From IMG/VR virus record IMGVR_UViG_3300029787_000058, positions 1-55,692 of that record: 55,692 nucleotides of DNA, one strand, 5' to 3'. This document shows positions 6,832 to 15,817 of this stretch, one piece after another. Each line of letters opens with the position of its first letter. Within the stretch, counting starts at the first letter, position 1. Under the pieces are notes generated by a model. That model was not told where the DNA came from, made no database searches, and saw only the letters and a program-made list of their open reading frames with translations. Source of the stretch: a virus. The translations under genes were made by a program, and so were the position numbers.

Positions 6832-8220
6832 ATGGCATTAACATCAAGCCCTCCAACGTATAATGATAGCAAGCCTGCTGTCTTTAGACAACTGGATCCA
6901 GCGAAATACTCTTCTTTAGGAGATTTCATTGACGAAATCAACGCTCCCGATAACAGGGATCAGTTGGTTAAAACTTATGGCTACCAACAAATTTCTGGTG
7001 GCTTAACAGGATTTTTATCCTTAACCGGTGCTATTAGAGCATCCGGAACAGCGGACGAAGTTCAGTACTGGGAAGAGACTAGATTGCATTCAACTGCAAA
7101 CGTATCTCCAACAGCAACTGCTGCAATCGGAGCAACATCTGTAACTGCTACTAAAGCAACAGGAGTCGCTTCAGTTCTTCGTTTGAATGACGTAGTTCTT
7201 GTACAAGGTGAAGATCGTTTCATCGTTGCTGCTATTTCCCCAACAGGAGAGATTGCTTCAACAGCGACAGCAACTTACACGTTTGAATCACTAGCAACTT
7301 CAGGACTTACTGCTACAGGAAGCACTGCTGCTGTTGACATTCCTATTATTGGTAACTTGTTTGGACAAGGAACTGATCAAAACAAAGGTTACTTAGAGAG
7401 TAACGTAATCAAGCGTACTAACCCTTATAATATTATCAAGGAGGTATTCAAGGTTACAGGATCTCAAGCAACTAATATTGGATGGATCAACGTAGGTAAC
7501 GGAGATTACAGATGGTATGTTAAAGGAGAGATGGACACTCGTGCTCGTTTCTTAGACAAGCGTGAAATGATGATGCTTCTCGGTGAGAAGATCGGAAACG
7601 CTGCCAACCTAAATGCAAATGTTTCTACTATCACAGGTGGTGAAGGTTACTTCTCTGCTATTGAGAATAGAGGTATTGTTAATGACGGACAGATAGACAA
7701 CTTTACTGAGATGGATCTTCTTATTGCAGAACTTGACAAGCAAGGCGCTGCTCCTGAGTACGCTATGTATGTTAACACTGCTCAAGGATTAGCCATTGAT
7801 GATATGGTTGCCTCATTGAACGGTGCAGCAGGTTTCGCTAATACTACTAATGGCCTTAGTGCATTTGGTGGACGTGGAAACGAACTCGGTTTTGATTCGT
7901 TTAAGCGTGGAGGATATACTTTCCACAAACACGCTTGGAAACTTCTTAACGACCCAACTTTGTTAGGTCTTAGCGATTCTAAGTACAAAGGTGCTATGAT
8001 TCCTTTGACTACAGTTGTTGATCCAAAGACTGGTGATCGTGCCGCTGCTTTGGAACTTAACTACAAGGATACAAACGGATACAGCCGTGAGATGGAGCAC
8101 TGGATGACTGGTTCTATTTTAGGTGTCAATAACACAAATACTGACGACCTTCAATTTAACTATCGTTCTGAGTGTACTCTAGTTACTCGTGCTGCTAACC
8201 AGCATATCTTAATCAAGTAA
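6832..8220 (+). CDS. Major capsid protein
   Basis: The 462-residue protein is rich in Ala, Thr and Gly with codons more regular than its neighbours, as is usual for the most abundant virion protein. It lies directly after the scaffold candidate and is followed by a strong terminator. A Thr/Ala-rich beta insertion at about residues 88-170 interrupts the fold, and the later part (about 190-460) has the alternation of helices and strands seen in HK97-like capsid proteins of podoviruses. No motif is diagnostic, so the call rests on length, composition and gene order. Confidence 0.75.
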   Translation: MALTSSPPTYNDSKPAVFRQLDPAKYSSLGDFIDEINAPDNRDQLVKTYGYQQISGGLTGFLSLTGAIRASGTADEVQYWEETRLHSTANVSPTATAAIGATSVTATKATGVASVLRLNDVVLVQGEDRFIVAAISPTGEIASTATATYTFESLATSGLTATGSTAAVDIPIIGNLFGQGTDQNKGYLESNVIKRTNPYNIIKEVFKVTGSQATNIGWINVGNGDYRWYVKGEMDTRARFLDKREMMMLLGEKIGNAANLNANVSTITGGEGYFSAIENRGIVNDGQIDNFTEMDLLIAELDKQGAAPEYAMYVNTAQGLAIDDMVASLNGAAGFANTTNGLSAFGGRGNELGFDSFKRGGYTFHKHAWKLLNDPTLLGLSDSKYKGAMIPLTTVVDPKTGDRAAALELNYKDTNGYSREMEHWMTGSILGVNNTNTDDLQFNYRSECTLVTRAANQHILIK

Positions 8221-8240
8221 TCACTTTAGATTCTTAGGGA

Positions 8241-8266
8241 ACGGAGGGGGTTTTGCCCCCTCCTCA
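8241..8266 (+). terminator. Intrinsic terminator after the capsid gene
   Basis: An 8-base stem GGAGGGGG / CCCCCTCC (8243-8250 with 8256-8263) and a 5-base loop lie 22 bases after the capsid stop codon. The downstream U-tract is poor, so it may only attenuate. It would make capsid mRNA more abundant than that of the following genes. Confidence 0.7.
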
Positions 8267-8297
8267 CTCCCAAATAACTTTTTAATTATATTAAATT

Positions 8298-9119
8298 ATG
8301 TCACAATCAAAAACAAAGAGCGCACCTGCTGCGCCAAAAACAACAAAGGCAACAGCGCCTAAGACTTCTTCAAGTCGCTTCACTCCCATTAAGAAAAAAT
8401 CAGTCAGAGATTCATTAGTAATTTTTGAAATTATTAAAGGCGGGGGTATCGTGTGTAAATTAAAATCTGAAATACCTGTGTATGATAGAGAGACTGGTAA
8501 GGTGAGACAGATTCGTTACTGTCCTGGAGAGTCTAGTATTTTTAAAGACGAACAGGGTGAGGCATCCGTTCGTTCACACGTAGTATTTAGAGATGGACTT
8601 TTAAGTGTACCTGAAGAAAAGGCTAACCTAAGAGATTTTTTATACGCACACCCTTCTAATGCTGCCAATGGCGGTGGTTTATTTCGTGTGCTAGATAATA
8701 CTAAACATTATGAGGCTGAAGTCGATAATGAATTTTTGGTTCATGATGCGGTTGCATTAGTTCGTAATAAAGAATTAGACGAAATACTTTCAGTCGCCCT
8801 TGCTTTAAATATTAACATACAGCAAACTACCTTAGAGATAAGAAGAGAACTTCTTAAAGAGGCTAAGAGTAATCCTCAGAACTTCATTAGAATGTTTGAC
8901 GATCCTAGGGTTAAAGTTCGATCGGCTATTATTCAAGCGAAGGACTTTCAAATTATAAGCATGAAAAATGATGGTGCTTACTGGTTTGACAGCGGCAACC
9001 TAATACTCTCTGTTCCACCGGGTCAAGACCCTGTAGACATTTTAGTTAGGTATTGCTTGACTGAAAAAGGAACTACATTATACGAGGAGATCCTTGCGAG
9101 ACTAGAGAAGTTGTCTTAG
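8298..9119 (+). CDS. Putative virion protein downstream of the capsid gene
   Basis: The 273-residue protein opens with about 35 residues of Lys/Ala/Ser/Pro low complexity, likely disordered and basic. The rest is an alpha/beta region with a helical part around 155-215 and a C-terminal strand-helix element. I do not recognise a family. It has its own transcription unit, between two terminators, next to the capsid gene, which suggests a capsid decoration, head-completion or DNA-contacting structural protein. Confidence 0.6.
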   Translation: MSQSKTKSAPAAPKTTKATAPKTSSSRFTPIKKKSVRDSLVIFEIIKGGGIVCKLKSEIPVYDRETGKVRQIRYCPGESSIFKDEQGEASVRSHVVFRDGLLSVPEEKANLRDFLYAHPSNAANGGGLFRVLDNTKHYEAEVDNEFLVHDAVALVRNKELDEILSVALALNINIQQTTLEIRRELLKEAKSNPQNFIRMFDDPRVKVRSAIIQAKDFQIISMKNDGAYWFDSGNLILSVPPGQDPVDILVRYCLTEKGTTLYEEILARLEKLS

Positions 9120-9181
9120 ATTTGTAGTATTCATAATGGATTTTTAGGACGTACAAGGATTTGGTTTTCCACGTTCCAACC

Positions 9182-9217
9182 AAGGGGGGTTCCGCAAGAA
9201 CCCCCTTTGTTATTTTC
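9182..9217 (+). terminator. Intrinsic terminator
   Basis: A 10-base stem (AAGGGGGGTTC with GAACCCCCTT) and a 5-base loop CGCAA, followed by TTGTTATTTT, lie 63 bases after the preceding gene. This is the strongest hairpin-plus-T-tract on the plus strand in this region. It is followed at once by the -7-like element of the next gene. Confidence 0.85.
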
Positions 9218-9218
9218 G

Positions 9219-9226
9219 TATATTTG
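9219..9226 (+). promoter_or_regulatory. Possible -7 promoter element (TATATTTG) for the neck/tail operon
   Basis: An exact TAnnTTTG immediately after the terminator and 19 bases before the ATG at 9246. The -33 region would fall inside the terminator stem, so a normal two-part promoter is doubtful. Confidence 0.35.
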
Positions 9227-9245
9227 CTAAAATGCTTAAAAGATT

Positions 9246-10001
9246 ATGGCAAGTGTACAAAGAGTTTTTGACGCAGTAAAAGACATAGCAAATAAAGATC
9301 AACGAGGATTTGTAACTCCCGCTATCTTTAACCAGTTTGCTGGCGTGGCGCAAATGAACGTGTTCAATCGTTTGTTTGGGGAGATAACTATGAGCAATAG
9401 ATTAAGAAGATCTAACATTGATGGACCTAGAATTTTTTCTAGATCTAAAACAGTACAAGAAGACCTTTCTGTTTTTTCTAAAAAAAGCACACTCACTTTG
9501 AGCGCATCAAAAGAGGCCACTAAGCCTACTGATCTAGCGAGAGTGGTATCAATAAATACGATAGGTAAAAAAATATTAGGAGTAGAGGAGCAAGCACAGG
9601 TTCAGTTAGTATACAACGAGGATCATATAGACAGAATAATCAACAGCGATTTATCTGCACCCTCTGACTCGGCCCCTGTTGCTTTAATATCAGAGAAGAT
9701 TGAAATATTTCCAAACACTAATACAAGTATTGGATCAATTGTTTTAAGGTATTATAAGTTACCAGAAGGTCTTGTTCCTACAACCCAGGCAAAGACAACC
9801 TCATCTCCAAAGTTTGGTTACACAACAGCGGTAGCCGGAGTTGAAGTTTATGATGCCACAAATAGTGTAGACTTCGAATTACCAGAACATTATTTTGCTG
9901 AATTAGTAGAAGAAATATTAGTACTAGTTGGAGTCAACCTTAGAGATAAAGATGTTTACGCATACGCAAGCAATGAAGTAACCAAAGAAAATAATTCTTA
10001 A
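9246..10001 (+). CDS. Putative head-completion or neck protein
   Basis: A 251-residue alpha/beta protein without membrane segments. The order capsid, this gene, 247-residue neck protein, giant tail protein corresponds to head-completion/ring genes in P22- and crAss-like podoviruses. The start region (SVQRVFDAVKDIANKDQRGF) and an FPNTNTSIGSIVLRYYKLP segment near 155-173 look like the adaptor-type proteins of marine phages, but I know no named domain. The stop overlaps the next ATG (TAATG), so the two are translationally coupled. Confidence 0.6.
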   Translation: MASVQRVFDAVKDIANKDQRGFVTPAIFNQFAGVAQMNVFNRLFGEITMSNRLRRSNIDGPRIFSRSKTVQEDLSVFSKKSTLTLSASKEATKPTDLARVVSINTIGKKILGVEEQAQVQLVYNEDHIDRIINSDLSAPSDSAPVALISEKIEIFPNTNTSIGSIVLRYYKLPEGLVPTTQAKTTSSPKFGYTTAVAGVEVYDATNSVDFELPEHYFAELVEEILVLVGVNLRDKDVYAYASNEVTKENNS

Positions 10002-10744
10002 TGAGTCAGAATTACATACCAATAGACTACGTTGTCAATGACTATATAATGAGTATTGATGATGATGACTATGGCGCTACCCCTTCGGATTACATGGTTA
10101 GGCAATATGCCTTACGTGGAATTAGAGAGTTTGGCTTTGACATAAGTCATAATATTAAAACAGAAATACTAGATGTTAATTTAAATCTAGGAACTGTAGA
10201 ACTTCCTTGTGACTATGTTGACATGGTTAAGTTAGGACAACTTGGTCCTGATGGCCTGGTGTATGTGTTTGCTAACAATCCAAACATGAACATCTTAAAC
10301 AATCAGCCTGCTGAAACAATGCCTAACTATTTGCTAGGCTTTGACTCCTATGTTTTTCAAAACTTTATGTACGAGTCTACTCAAGGAAGGTTGTACGGAA
10401 TGGGTGGAGGTCAAGGTGCTGGTGAGTATAGAATAAACCTTAATGAGAATCGGATAGAGATTGCAGCGATATCATCAACAAGCAAGGTTGTATTGGAGTA
10501 TATCTCTGACGAAGCAAAGTCTAGCAATCCTTGTGTACCTGTGATGGCAGAGCAGGCATTGAGGGCATACATATATCATAAAATTATAGAAAGAAAATCT
10601 AGTGTTCCTTTGGGAGAAAAGCAAAGGGCACGTGCAGAATATTACAACGAAAGGAGATTAGCCAACTCACGCATGAAGTCCTTTAATAAATTTGATGCGC
10701 TTAGTGTGAGCAGGCAGAACTTTGTCCTTAGCCCTAAATCGTAA
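10001..10744 (+). CDS. Putative neck/tail adaptor protein
   Basis: The 247-residue protein starts with an acidic helical stretch (PIDYVVNDYIMSIDDDDYG) and continues with VELPCDYVDMVKLG near 64-77, a pattern I recall from the tail-tubular or neck adaptor proteins of marine podoviruses. The C-terminal third is helical and basic. Its start overlaps the stop of the preceding head-completion gene and it ends 2 bases before the giant tail protein, so all three form a tight structural operon. Confidence 0.65.
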   Translation: MSQNYIPIDYVVNDYIMSIDDDDYGATPSDYMVRQYALRGIREFGFDISHNIKTEILDVNLNLGTVELPCDYVDMVKLGQLGPDGLVYVFANNPNMNILNNQPAETMPNYLLGFDSYVFQNFMYESTQGRLYGMGGGQGAGEYRINLNENRIEIAAISSTSKVVLEYISDEAKSSNPCVPVMAEQALRAYIYHKIIERKSSVPLGEKQRARAEYYNERRLANSRMKSFNKFDALSVSRQNFVLSPKS

Positions 10745-10746
10745 TC

Positions 10747-13700
10747 ATGCCAAGAATAGACAAGTTAATACCCAGGTATCTAAACACTGACGACGATGAG
10801 CGCCTGATTAAAAAAACAGAGATGACCGATGCTCAAAACATTAGGGTCGCTGTTGATGTTGAGAAGGATTCATTGGTGTTAAAAAACGCCTGGGGAAATA
10901 CTAAAAGGTCTACTACTATTGAGAATGGATCCGCCCTAACAGGAGTAAGCGTTACATTGGGTGTTGTTGCTGATGACAATGCGGGTCAAATATATTACTT
11001 CGTTTATAATTCAAATCTAGATCATACAATATTTAGATACGATCAGAATGCAAAGAAGACATTCATTGTATATCAAAGTTCTATCCTGCAATTTTCAGAG
11101 GATGGGTTTATAGATGCAGACATTATAAGACTAGCAAACAACGACATCCTTCTTTACTTTAATGACGGACGTAGCCAGCCTAAAAAGATTAATGCTACCC
11201 TGTGTGAAGAAAGTGTTAGTGGTGTAGGTGGATATCCTTCACTATTCACCACAGGAACTGTTCAAGAGAGGCTACAATACATAACAGTGGCAAAAGCACC
11301 ACCACTTGTAACCCCTGTTCTTACGTTTGTAAACAACTCATCATTTCCACAGAATGAAATATTTACTAAGAACTTTCAGTTCGCATATCAGTATGAATAC
11401 TTCGATGGAGAGCAGAGTGCGTTAAGTCCATACTCAAGATTATCGGTTGCTCCTAATCAATTAAAGGATGGATTTAATAATGTGGGTGAGCAAAACTTTT
11501 TTAATCAAATCAATATTAGTGTTACCAATAGCCCGGCAGATGTTAGTAAGATTAAAGTCTATGCAAGGCTTGGGGATAAGGATGCTGCATTCTTTTTAGT
11601 CGATACCATTGACAATGTAAGTGGAACAACGACTAGTGTTGTTGAGTTTAGAAACGACAGTAACTATACTGGTTTAAGCGCAACGGTTCAGGATAAAATA
11701 TTCGATAGTGTTCCTCAAGTTGCTGACGCTCAAGCCATATCAAACGGAAGACTTTTTTATGGAGGCTATACGGAGGGATATGATGCAACATCCACAGATC
11801 TTGTAATTCAACCGAACTATAACGCAAAACCACCTACTGAAGATGTAACAGTTCAACTCCATCCAGATACAGATAATGAGTTTACTATAGATACAACCAG
11901 TATTACTACACCTGTTCCAGAAAAAAGTCGTTTGTTTTTATCATTCACCTGGAACGATGGCGCTGTAATAATAAAAAACAATTTAGGAGATAACAATGAC
12001 TATAATTTCTTAGGTGCTCAAGGCAGTAATGAAATAGCAGTACGAAACACTTTAACTTCACGAACTTTAGATACTACTTTTCCTAATGAAATAAAGGCTT
12101 TAGCAGGGTTTAGATATAATAGTGGCGGGTTTGGTGGAATAAATGTAACTGATGGTGTCTTAAACAGCCCACCTAATGTTAGATTTATTGTACAAAAAGG
12201 AACATCGGACACTAATGAAAAAGATATTGGTGTTCGAAAAATAGTAAAAGGTTTACGAGTTATTAGTTCTGGTGTTCAGTTTCGAGAAATCATTGAACTA
12301 GAAGCCGGGGACACTAGATCGACTATTGTTAAGAAAGTTAGAAATGCCATAGCCAAAAACAGGCCCATTAGTTTTGATCCTCAGTCTGGAGAGGCTGGGT
12401 TTAGTGTTTTAAAAACAGGAGGTCAAACAAGTGGTAGTCAAGAGAACGCATCTTTCAAAGGGCAAGGAACAGCCTTTGCTCTCCAGCAAAATCAAAGAGA
12501 ATCCGATACTTCAGGAATTTTAAGATTTAGGGTTAAGATAGAAAAAGTTACCTTCCATATAAATAAATTAACATTTGGAGATAAGGAGTCAGAAATAATA
12601 AACCCTAAAGGTATTGCCTCATCATTTGACATAATTGAAGGCAGCACAAATAGTGTAGGACAAAATAATCAAATTAGAGGTATAACAAGTTTTACTCCTA
12701 CTTTAGGTGGTCAGTTTGTAAAAGCCTCCAATCAAAACGTAGATAAAAGAGCCGCAGTTGTAACAAGAAACGGAGCCTATGTTTCAACAGGAGCGTGTTT
12801 CGTTATTGCTACTAATCAAATGTTTGGAGACAGATGCTTTAAGTCCGGATCAACACATCAGTTTGGTATAGTACATTTCGACAACAGAGGAAGGGCAGGA
12901 ACTGTAGAGCCTGTAGGTGGAGAGGTATTTATTGAACATACAAACAATAGGGCCAATCAAAATGATAATGATGGCTTTGCAAATGTTACCGCACGAATAA
13001 GAGGAACTGCCCCACCATGGGCTGAGAGGTACTCAATAGTATACGCAGGTCAGGGTAGTATTATAAATAAAATACAATACACCATAGGGGGTGCTTACGT
13101 TGCGACTAACGACAATAGTAATGAAGGATCGTTTGGCGCTACAAAGTCCATTTACTTGTCTCTAAACACCCTTCAGAGCAAGGCTAACTCATATGACAAT
13201 CAGTTGGGTGCTGATATTAATTATGGATATGCTTCAGGTGACCTTCTTAGAATCGTTCAATATGGTAATAATCAAAAATCTACCGCAGAGTGGAGGGTGT
13301 CTAAGGTCGTAAGTTTATTAGCAGATCCTTTAACTAATCCTCTTTTAGATCAAAGCAGTAAGGCCGCTATAGAAAACACTACCGGAGACTTTATTGTAAT
13401 AGAAGATAATGGAACTCTTGGTTTTAATTATAATAGCATATCCAATGATAACAGCAACTGGGATAACAAGTGTTTGATTGAAATATATCGTCCATCAAAA
13501 GCATTTGAAGATTTATTCTTTTATGAAATAGGCGTTAACAATTCTATTTCTAGTTCAGGTGTTTATGGAACGTCACGGTCATCTACTACAATGAATATAG
13601 AGTTGTTTGATACTCCTGTTGTTCGACAGCCGTTTAAGTTTTATTCATCACAAAAACTTTATAAGGGTGATACAATAAGAAACGACGGAACTACGAATGA

Positions 13701-15798
13701 CATATTGGTAGGTAATGTTACAGAGGACACGTCAAAGACTGGTTACTCATATATGGTTTATGGAACTAGTATCTCCACATCGTGGGCTACTGGATCAGTA
13801 TATGCCATGACAGTACAGAATCCAGACGCTGTAGTAACAATTGATCAAGGAGACTCTTACTATCGATTAAGGACATTGTTTACAGGTGCGGCCCCAACAG
13901 CGGGAGACACCTGGAAAAATATAGCAACCGCTTTCTCTCAAAACTCTATTATTGAATTCGTTGAAGACCCTAGGGTTAGTGATTTTTTCCCTTCTGACTT
14001 TACGTCATTGGGTCGAAGGTTTGCTTTTTTCCCAAATGCACAAAGAATTAAAAGATTTGGTTCTATAACTTACTCAGATGTTTTTGACATTGACAATATA
14101 ACCCTTGGCTTATCGTCATTTAATGTTACGCTTTTGAATTTTCAGAACTTGTCTTACGATTATGGTTCTATAAAAGCAATGGTATCCTATAATCAAGTTA
14201 TGTATATCATACATGAGCGTAGAGCAGGAATTATTCCAGTAGATAGGAATCTTTTAACAGCGCCTTCAGGAGATACATTGACAGCAACCAACAGGGTACT
14301 TGGTCCAGTAAAATATTATGCGGCTGAATATGGATGTAATAACAATCCAGAGTCAGTAACAACATACAGAGGTAGTGTATTCTTTGTAGACGCAAAAGCA
14401 GGAAAGGTTTGTAAAATAAACTTTGACTCAGGTATTCAAGTGATAAGTGAAAACCTAGTAGACTCTTTCTTCAAACAAAAAATGTTCTCTACATCTACAA
14501 GTGCCATGAATAGAAAGTACATAGGTGGTATGGACAGAGAGAATAACGAATACATTATTAGTTCACCTGCTTTGAGTACTTCTAAAATAACTATCACCGA
14601 CACCCTTGGTTCAGGAACCACTGTTGTTGAGGGATTTGGACGAACTAATAGTGGAGCAAACAGAATAATAGCAACACCTGTATATAATAATGAACTTACT
14701 TTTGACTGGAGTTCTGATCCTAGAACTTTTGAGATTAATCAAGACAAGACAGACAAGTCAGGAGAGGCTGCAATCATTGTTAACCAACTAACGAATACAC
14801 CTATCGTTGCTGTGGCAGAAGACCTAGAGCCATCATCAAGTTCCACTAGCGTTTTAAAAACGGATATAGAATTACCCTTGATGACTACCTCTTACGACTC
14901 ATTTACCATAGGGCAGTTCGATCAAAAAACAGGTGAGGTAAGTATTACTGGTGGAGGGTCAGACTCTTCAGGAACAATAACTAATACAGCGGAAACCCTT
15001 CCTGCTTTTACAATAGCATATGATGTAAGAAGTAACTTTTGGAGTACTAGATATTCTTATATCGCAGAACAGATAACAGGATTATCGGATAGGCTTTACA
15101 CATTTAAGAACGGAGACATATATGAGCATGAGCCTACTGCCACTCGTAACACATTTTATGGAGTAGCAGGTGATTCAGTAGTAGAGGTTGTGTCAAACTT
15201 TAATCCCTCTATGGTTAAGATATATGAAGCGGTAAGCCTAGAAGGAAACAATAGTGCCTGGAGTGTTGACATTAGTAACACAGATCAAAGCAGCGCCTTG
15301 GCTACATCTACATGGGAAGAGAAAGAAGGATTTTATTATGCGCCTATACATCAAGACTCTAAGAACACTGTATCATATACTGCAACAGCGGATATAACTA
15401 GTGTGAGCGGAACGTCAGAAATATTTGGTCTAGGTGTTGTGGACTCTATTGCTACAGATACAATCACATTCAAGAACACTATAAACAATATGTCTTTTCC
15501 ATTGGGTAATAGCACAGCGTTGTTTAAGTATGATACGGCTAACAATAAATTAGTCCCCTTAGTGTTGTATGCAGCGTCAATATCTGGGGAGAAAAAATTA
15601 ACGTGTAATGGTACGGTAAGTGGCCTTGCTCAAGATGATCAGGTAGTGTTGATAGGTAATTCACCTATTGAAGGAGACTCATTGAGAGACTATTATTTGA
15701 AGGCAAAATTCAGTAATAGCACAACAACACCACACGAACTTTACGCTGTTAACTTTATTTATTCTAAGTCTAACCTACACAACCAGCAAGGTCAGTGA
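10747..15798 (+). CDS. Giant tail hub/stabilisation-like protein
   Basis: The 1683-residue protein is almost all beta structure with Asn/Thr/Ser-rich loops and no membrane segment. The first 170 residues contain a beginning typical of podovirus tail stabilisation or hub proteins: a call to positions with DAQNIRVAVD, then ILLYFNDGRSQPKKIN near 135-150, as in P22 gp10-like and crAss-like tail proteins. Later regions alternate repeated beta segments. It is one of the largest proteins here and lies right after the neck adaptor, so it probably forms the body of the short tail that binds the fibre. The exact role of each part cannot be read from the sequence. Confidence 0.7.
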   Translation: MPRIDKLIPRYLNTDDDERLIKKTEMTDAQNIRVAVDVEKDSLVLKNAWGNTKRSTTIENGSALTGVSVTLGVVADDNAGQIYYFVYNSNLDHTIFRYDQNAKKTFIVYQSSILQFSEDGFIDADIIRLANNDILLYFNDGRSQPKKINATLCEESVSGVGGYPSLFTTGTVQERLQYITVAKAPPLVTPVLTFVNNSSFPQNEIFTKNFQFAYQYEYFDGEQSALSPYSRLSVAPNQLKDGFNNVGEQNFFNQINISVTNSPADVSKIKVYARLGDKDAAFFLVDTIDNVSGTTTSVVEFRNDSNYTGLSATVQDKIFDSVPQVADAQAISNGRLFYGGYTEGYDATSTDLVIQPNYNAKPPTEDVTVQLHPDTDNEFTIDTTSITTPVPEKSRLFLSFTWNDGAVIIKNNLGDNNDYNFLGAQGSNEIAVRNTLTSRTLDTTFPNEIKALAGFRYNSGGFGGINVTDGVLNSPPNVRFIVQKGTSDTNEKDIGVRKIVKGLRVISSGVQFREIIELEAGDTRSTIVKKVRNAIAKNRPISFDPQSGEAGFSVLKTGGQTSGSQENASFKGQGTAFALQQNQRESDTSGILRFRVKIEKVTFHINKLTFGDKESEIINPKGIASSFDIIEGSTNSVGQNNQIRGITSFTPTLGGQFVKASNQNVDKRAAVVTRNGAYVSTGACFVIATNQMFGDRCFKSGSTHQFGIVHFDNRGRAGTVEPVGGEVFIEHTNNRANQNDNDGFANVTARIRGTAPPWAERYSIVYAGQGSIINKIQYTIGGAYVATNDNSNEGSFGATKSIYLSLNTLQSKANSYDNQLGADINYGYASGDLLRIVQYGNNQKSTAEWRVSKVVSLLADPLTNPLLDQSSKAAIENTTGDFIVIEDNGTLGFNYNSISNDNSNWDNKCLIEIYRPSKAFEDLFFYEIGVNNSISSSGVYGTSRSSTTMNIELFDTPVVRQPFKFYSSQKLYKGDTIRNDGTTNDILVGNVTEDTSKTGYSYMVYGTSISTSWATGSVYAMTVQNPDAVVTIDQGDSYYRLRTLFTGAAPTAGDTWKNIATAFSQNSIIEFVEDPRVSDFFPSDFTSLGRRFAFFPNAQRIKRFGSITYSDVFDIDNITLGLSSFNVTLLNFQNLSYDYGSIKAMVSYNQVMYIIHERRAGIIPVDRNLLTAPSGDTLTATNRVLGPVKYYAAEYGCNNNPESVTTYRGSVFFVDAKAGKVCKINFDSGIQVISENLVDSFFKQKMFSTSTSAMNRKYIGGMDRENNEYIISSPALSTSKITITDTLGSGTTVVEGFGRTNSGANRIIATPVYNNELTFDWSSDPRTFEINQDKTDKSGEAAIIVNQLTNTPIVAVAEDLEPSSSSTSVLKTDIELPLMTTSYDSFTIGQFDQKTGEVSITGGGSDSSGTITNTAETLPAFTIAYDVRSNFWSTRYSYIAEQITGLSDRLYTFKNGDIYEHEPTATRNTFYGVAGDSVVEVVSNFNPSMVKIYEAVSLEGNNSAWSVDISNTDQSSALATSTWEEKEGFYYAPIHQDSKNTVSYTATADITSVSGTSEIFGLGVVDSIATDTITFKNTINNMSFPLGNSTALFKYDTANNKLVPLVLYAASISGEKKLTCNGTVSGLAQDDQVVLIGNSPIEGDSLRDYYLKAKFSNSTTTPHELYAVNFIYSKSNLHNQQGQ

Positions 15799-15805
15799 TA
15801 ATGAG

Positions 15806-15813
15806 TACTTTTG
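15806..15813 (+). promoter_or_regulatory. Possible -7 element (TACTTTTG) just before the ATG
   Basis: An exact TAnnTTTG that ends 4 bases before the ATG at 15818. As with the site at 3879, use of this element would produce a nearly leaderless mRNA. No -33 box was identified. Confidence 0.3.
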
Positions 15814-15817
15814 TATT

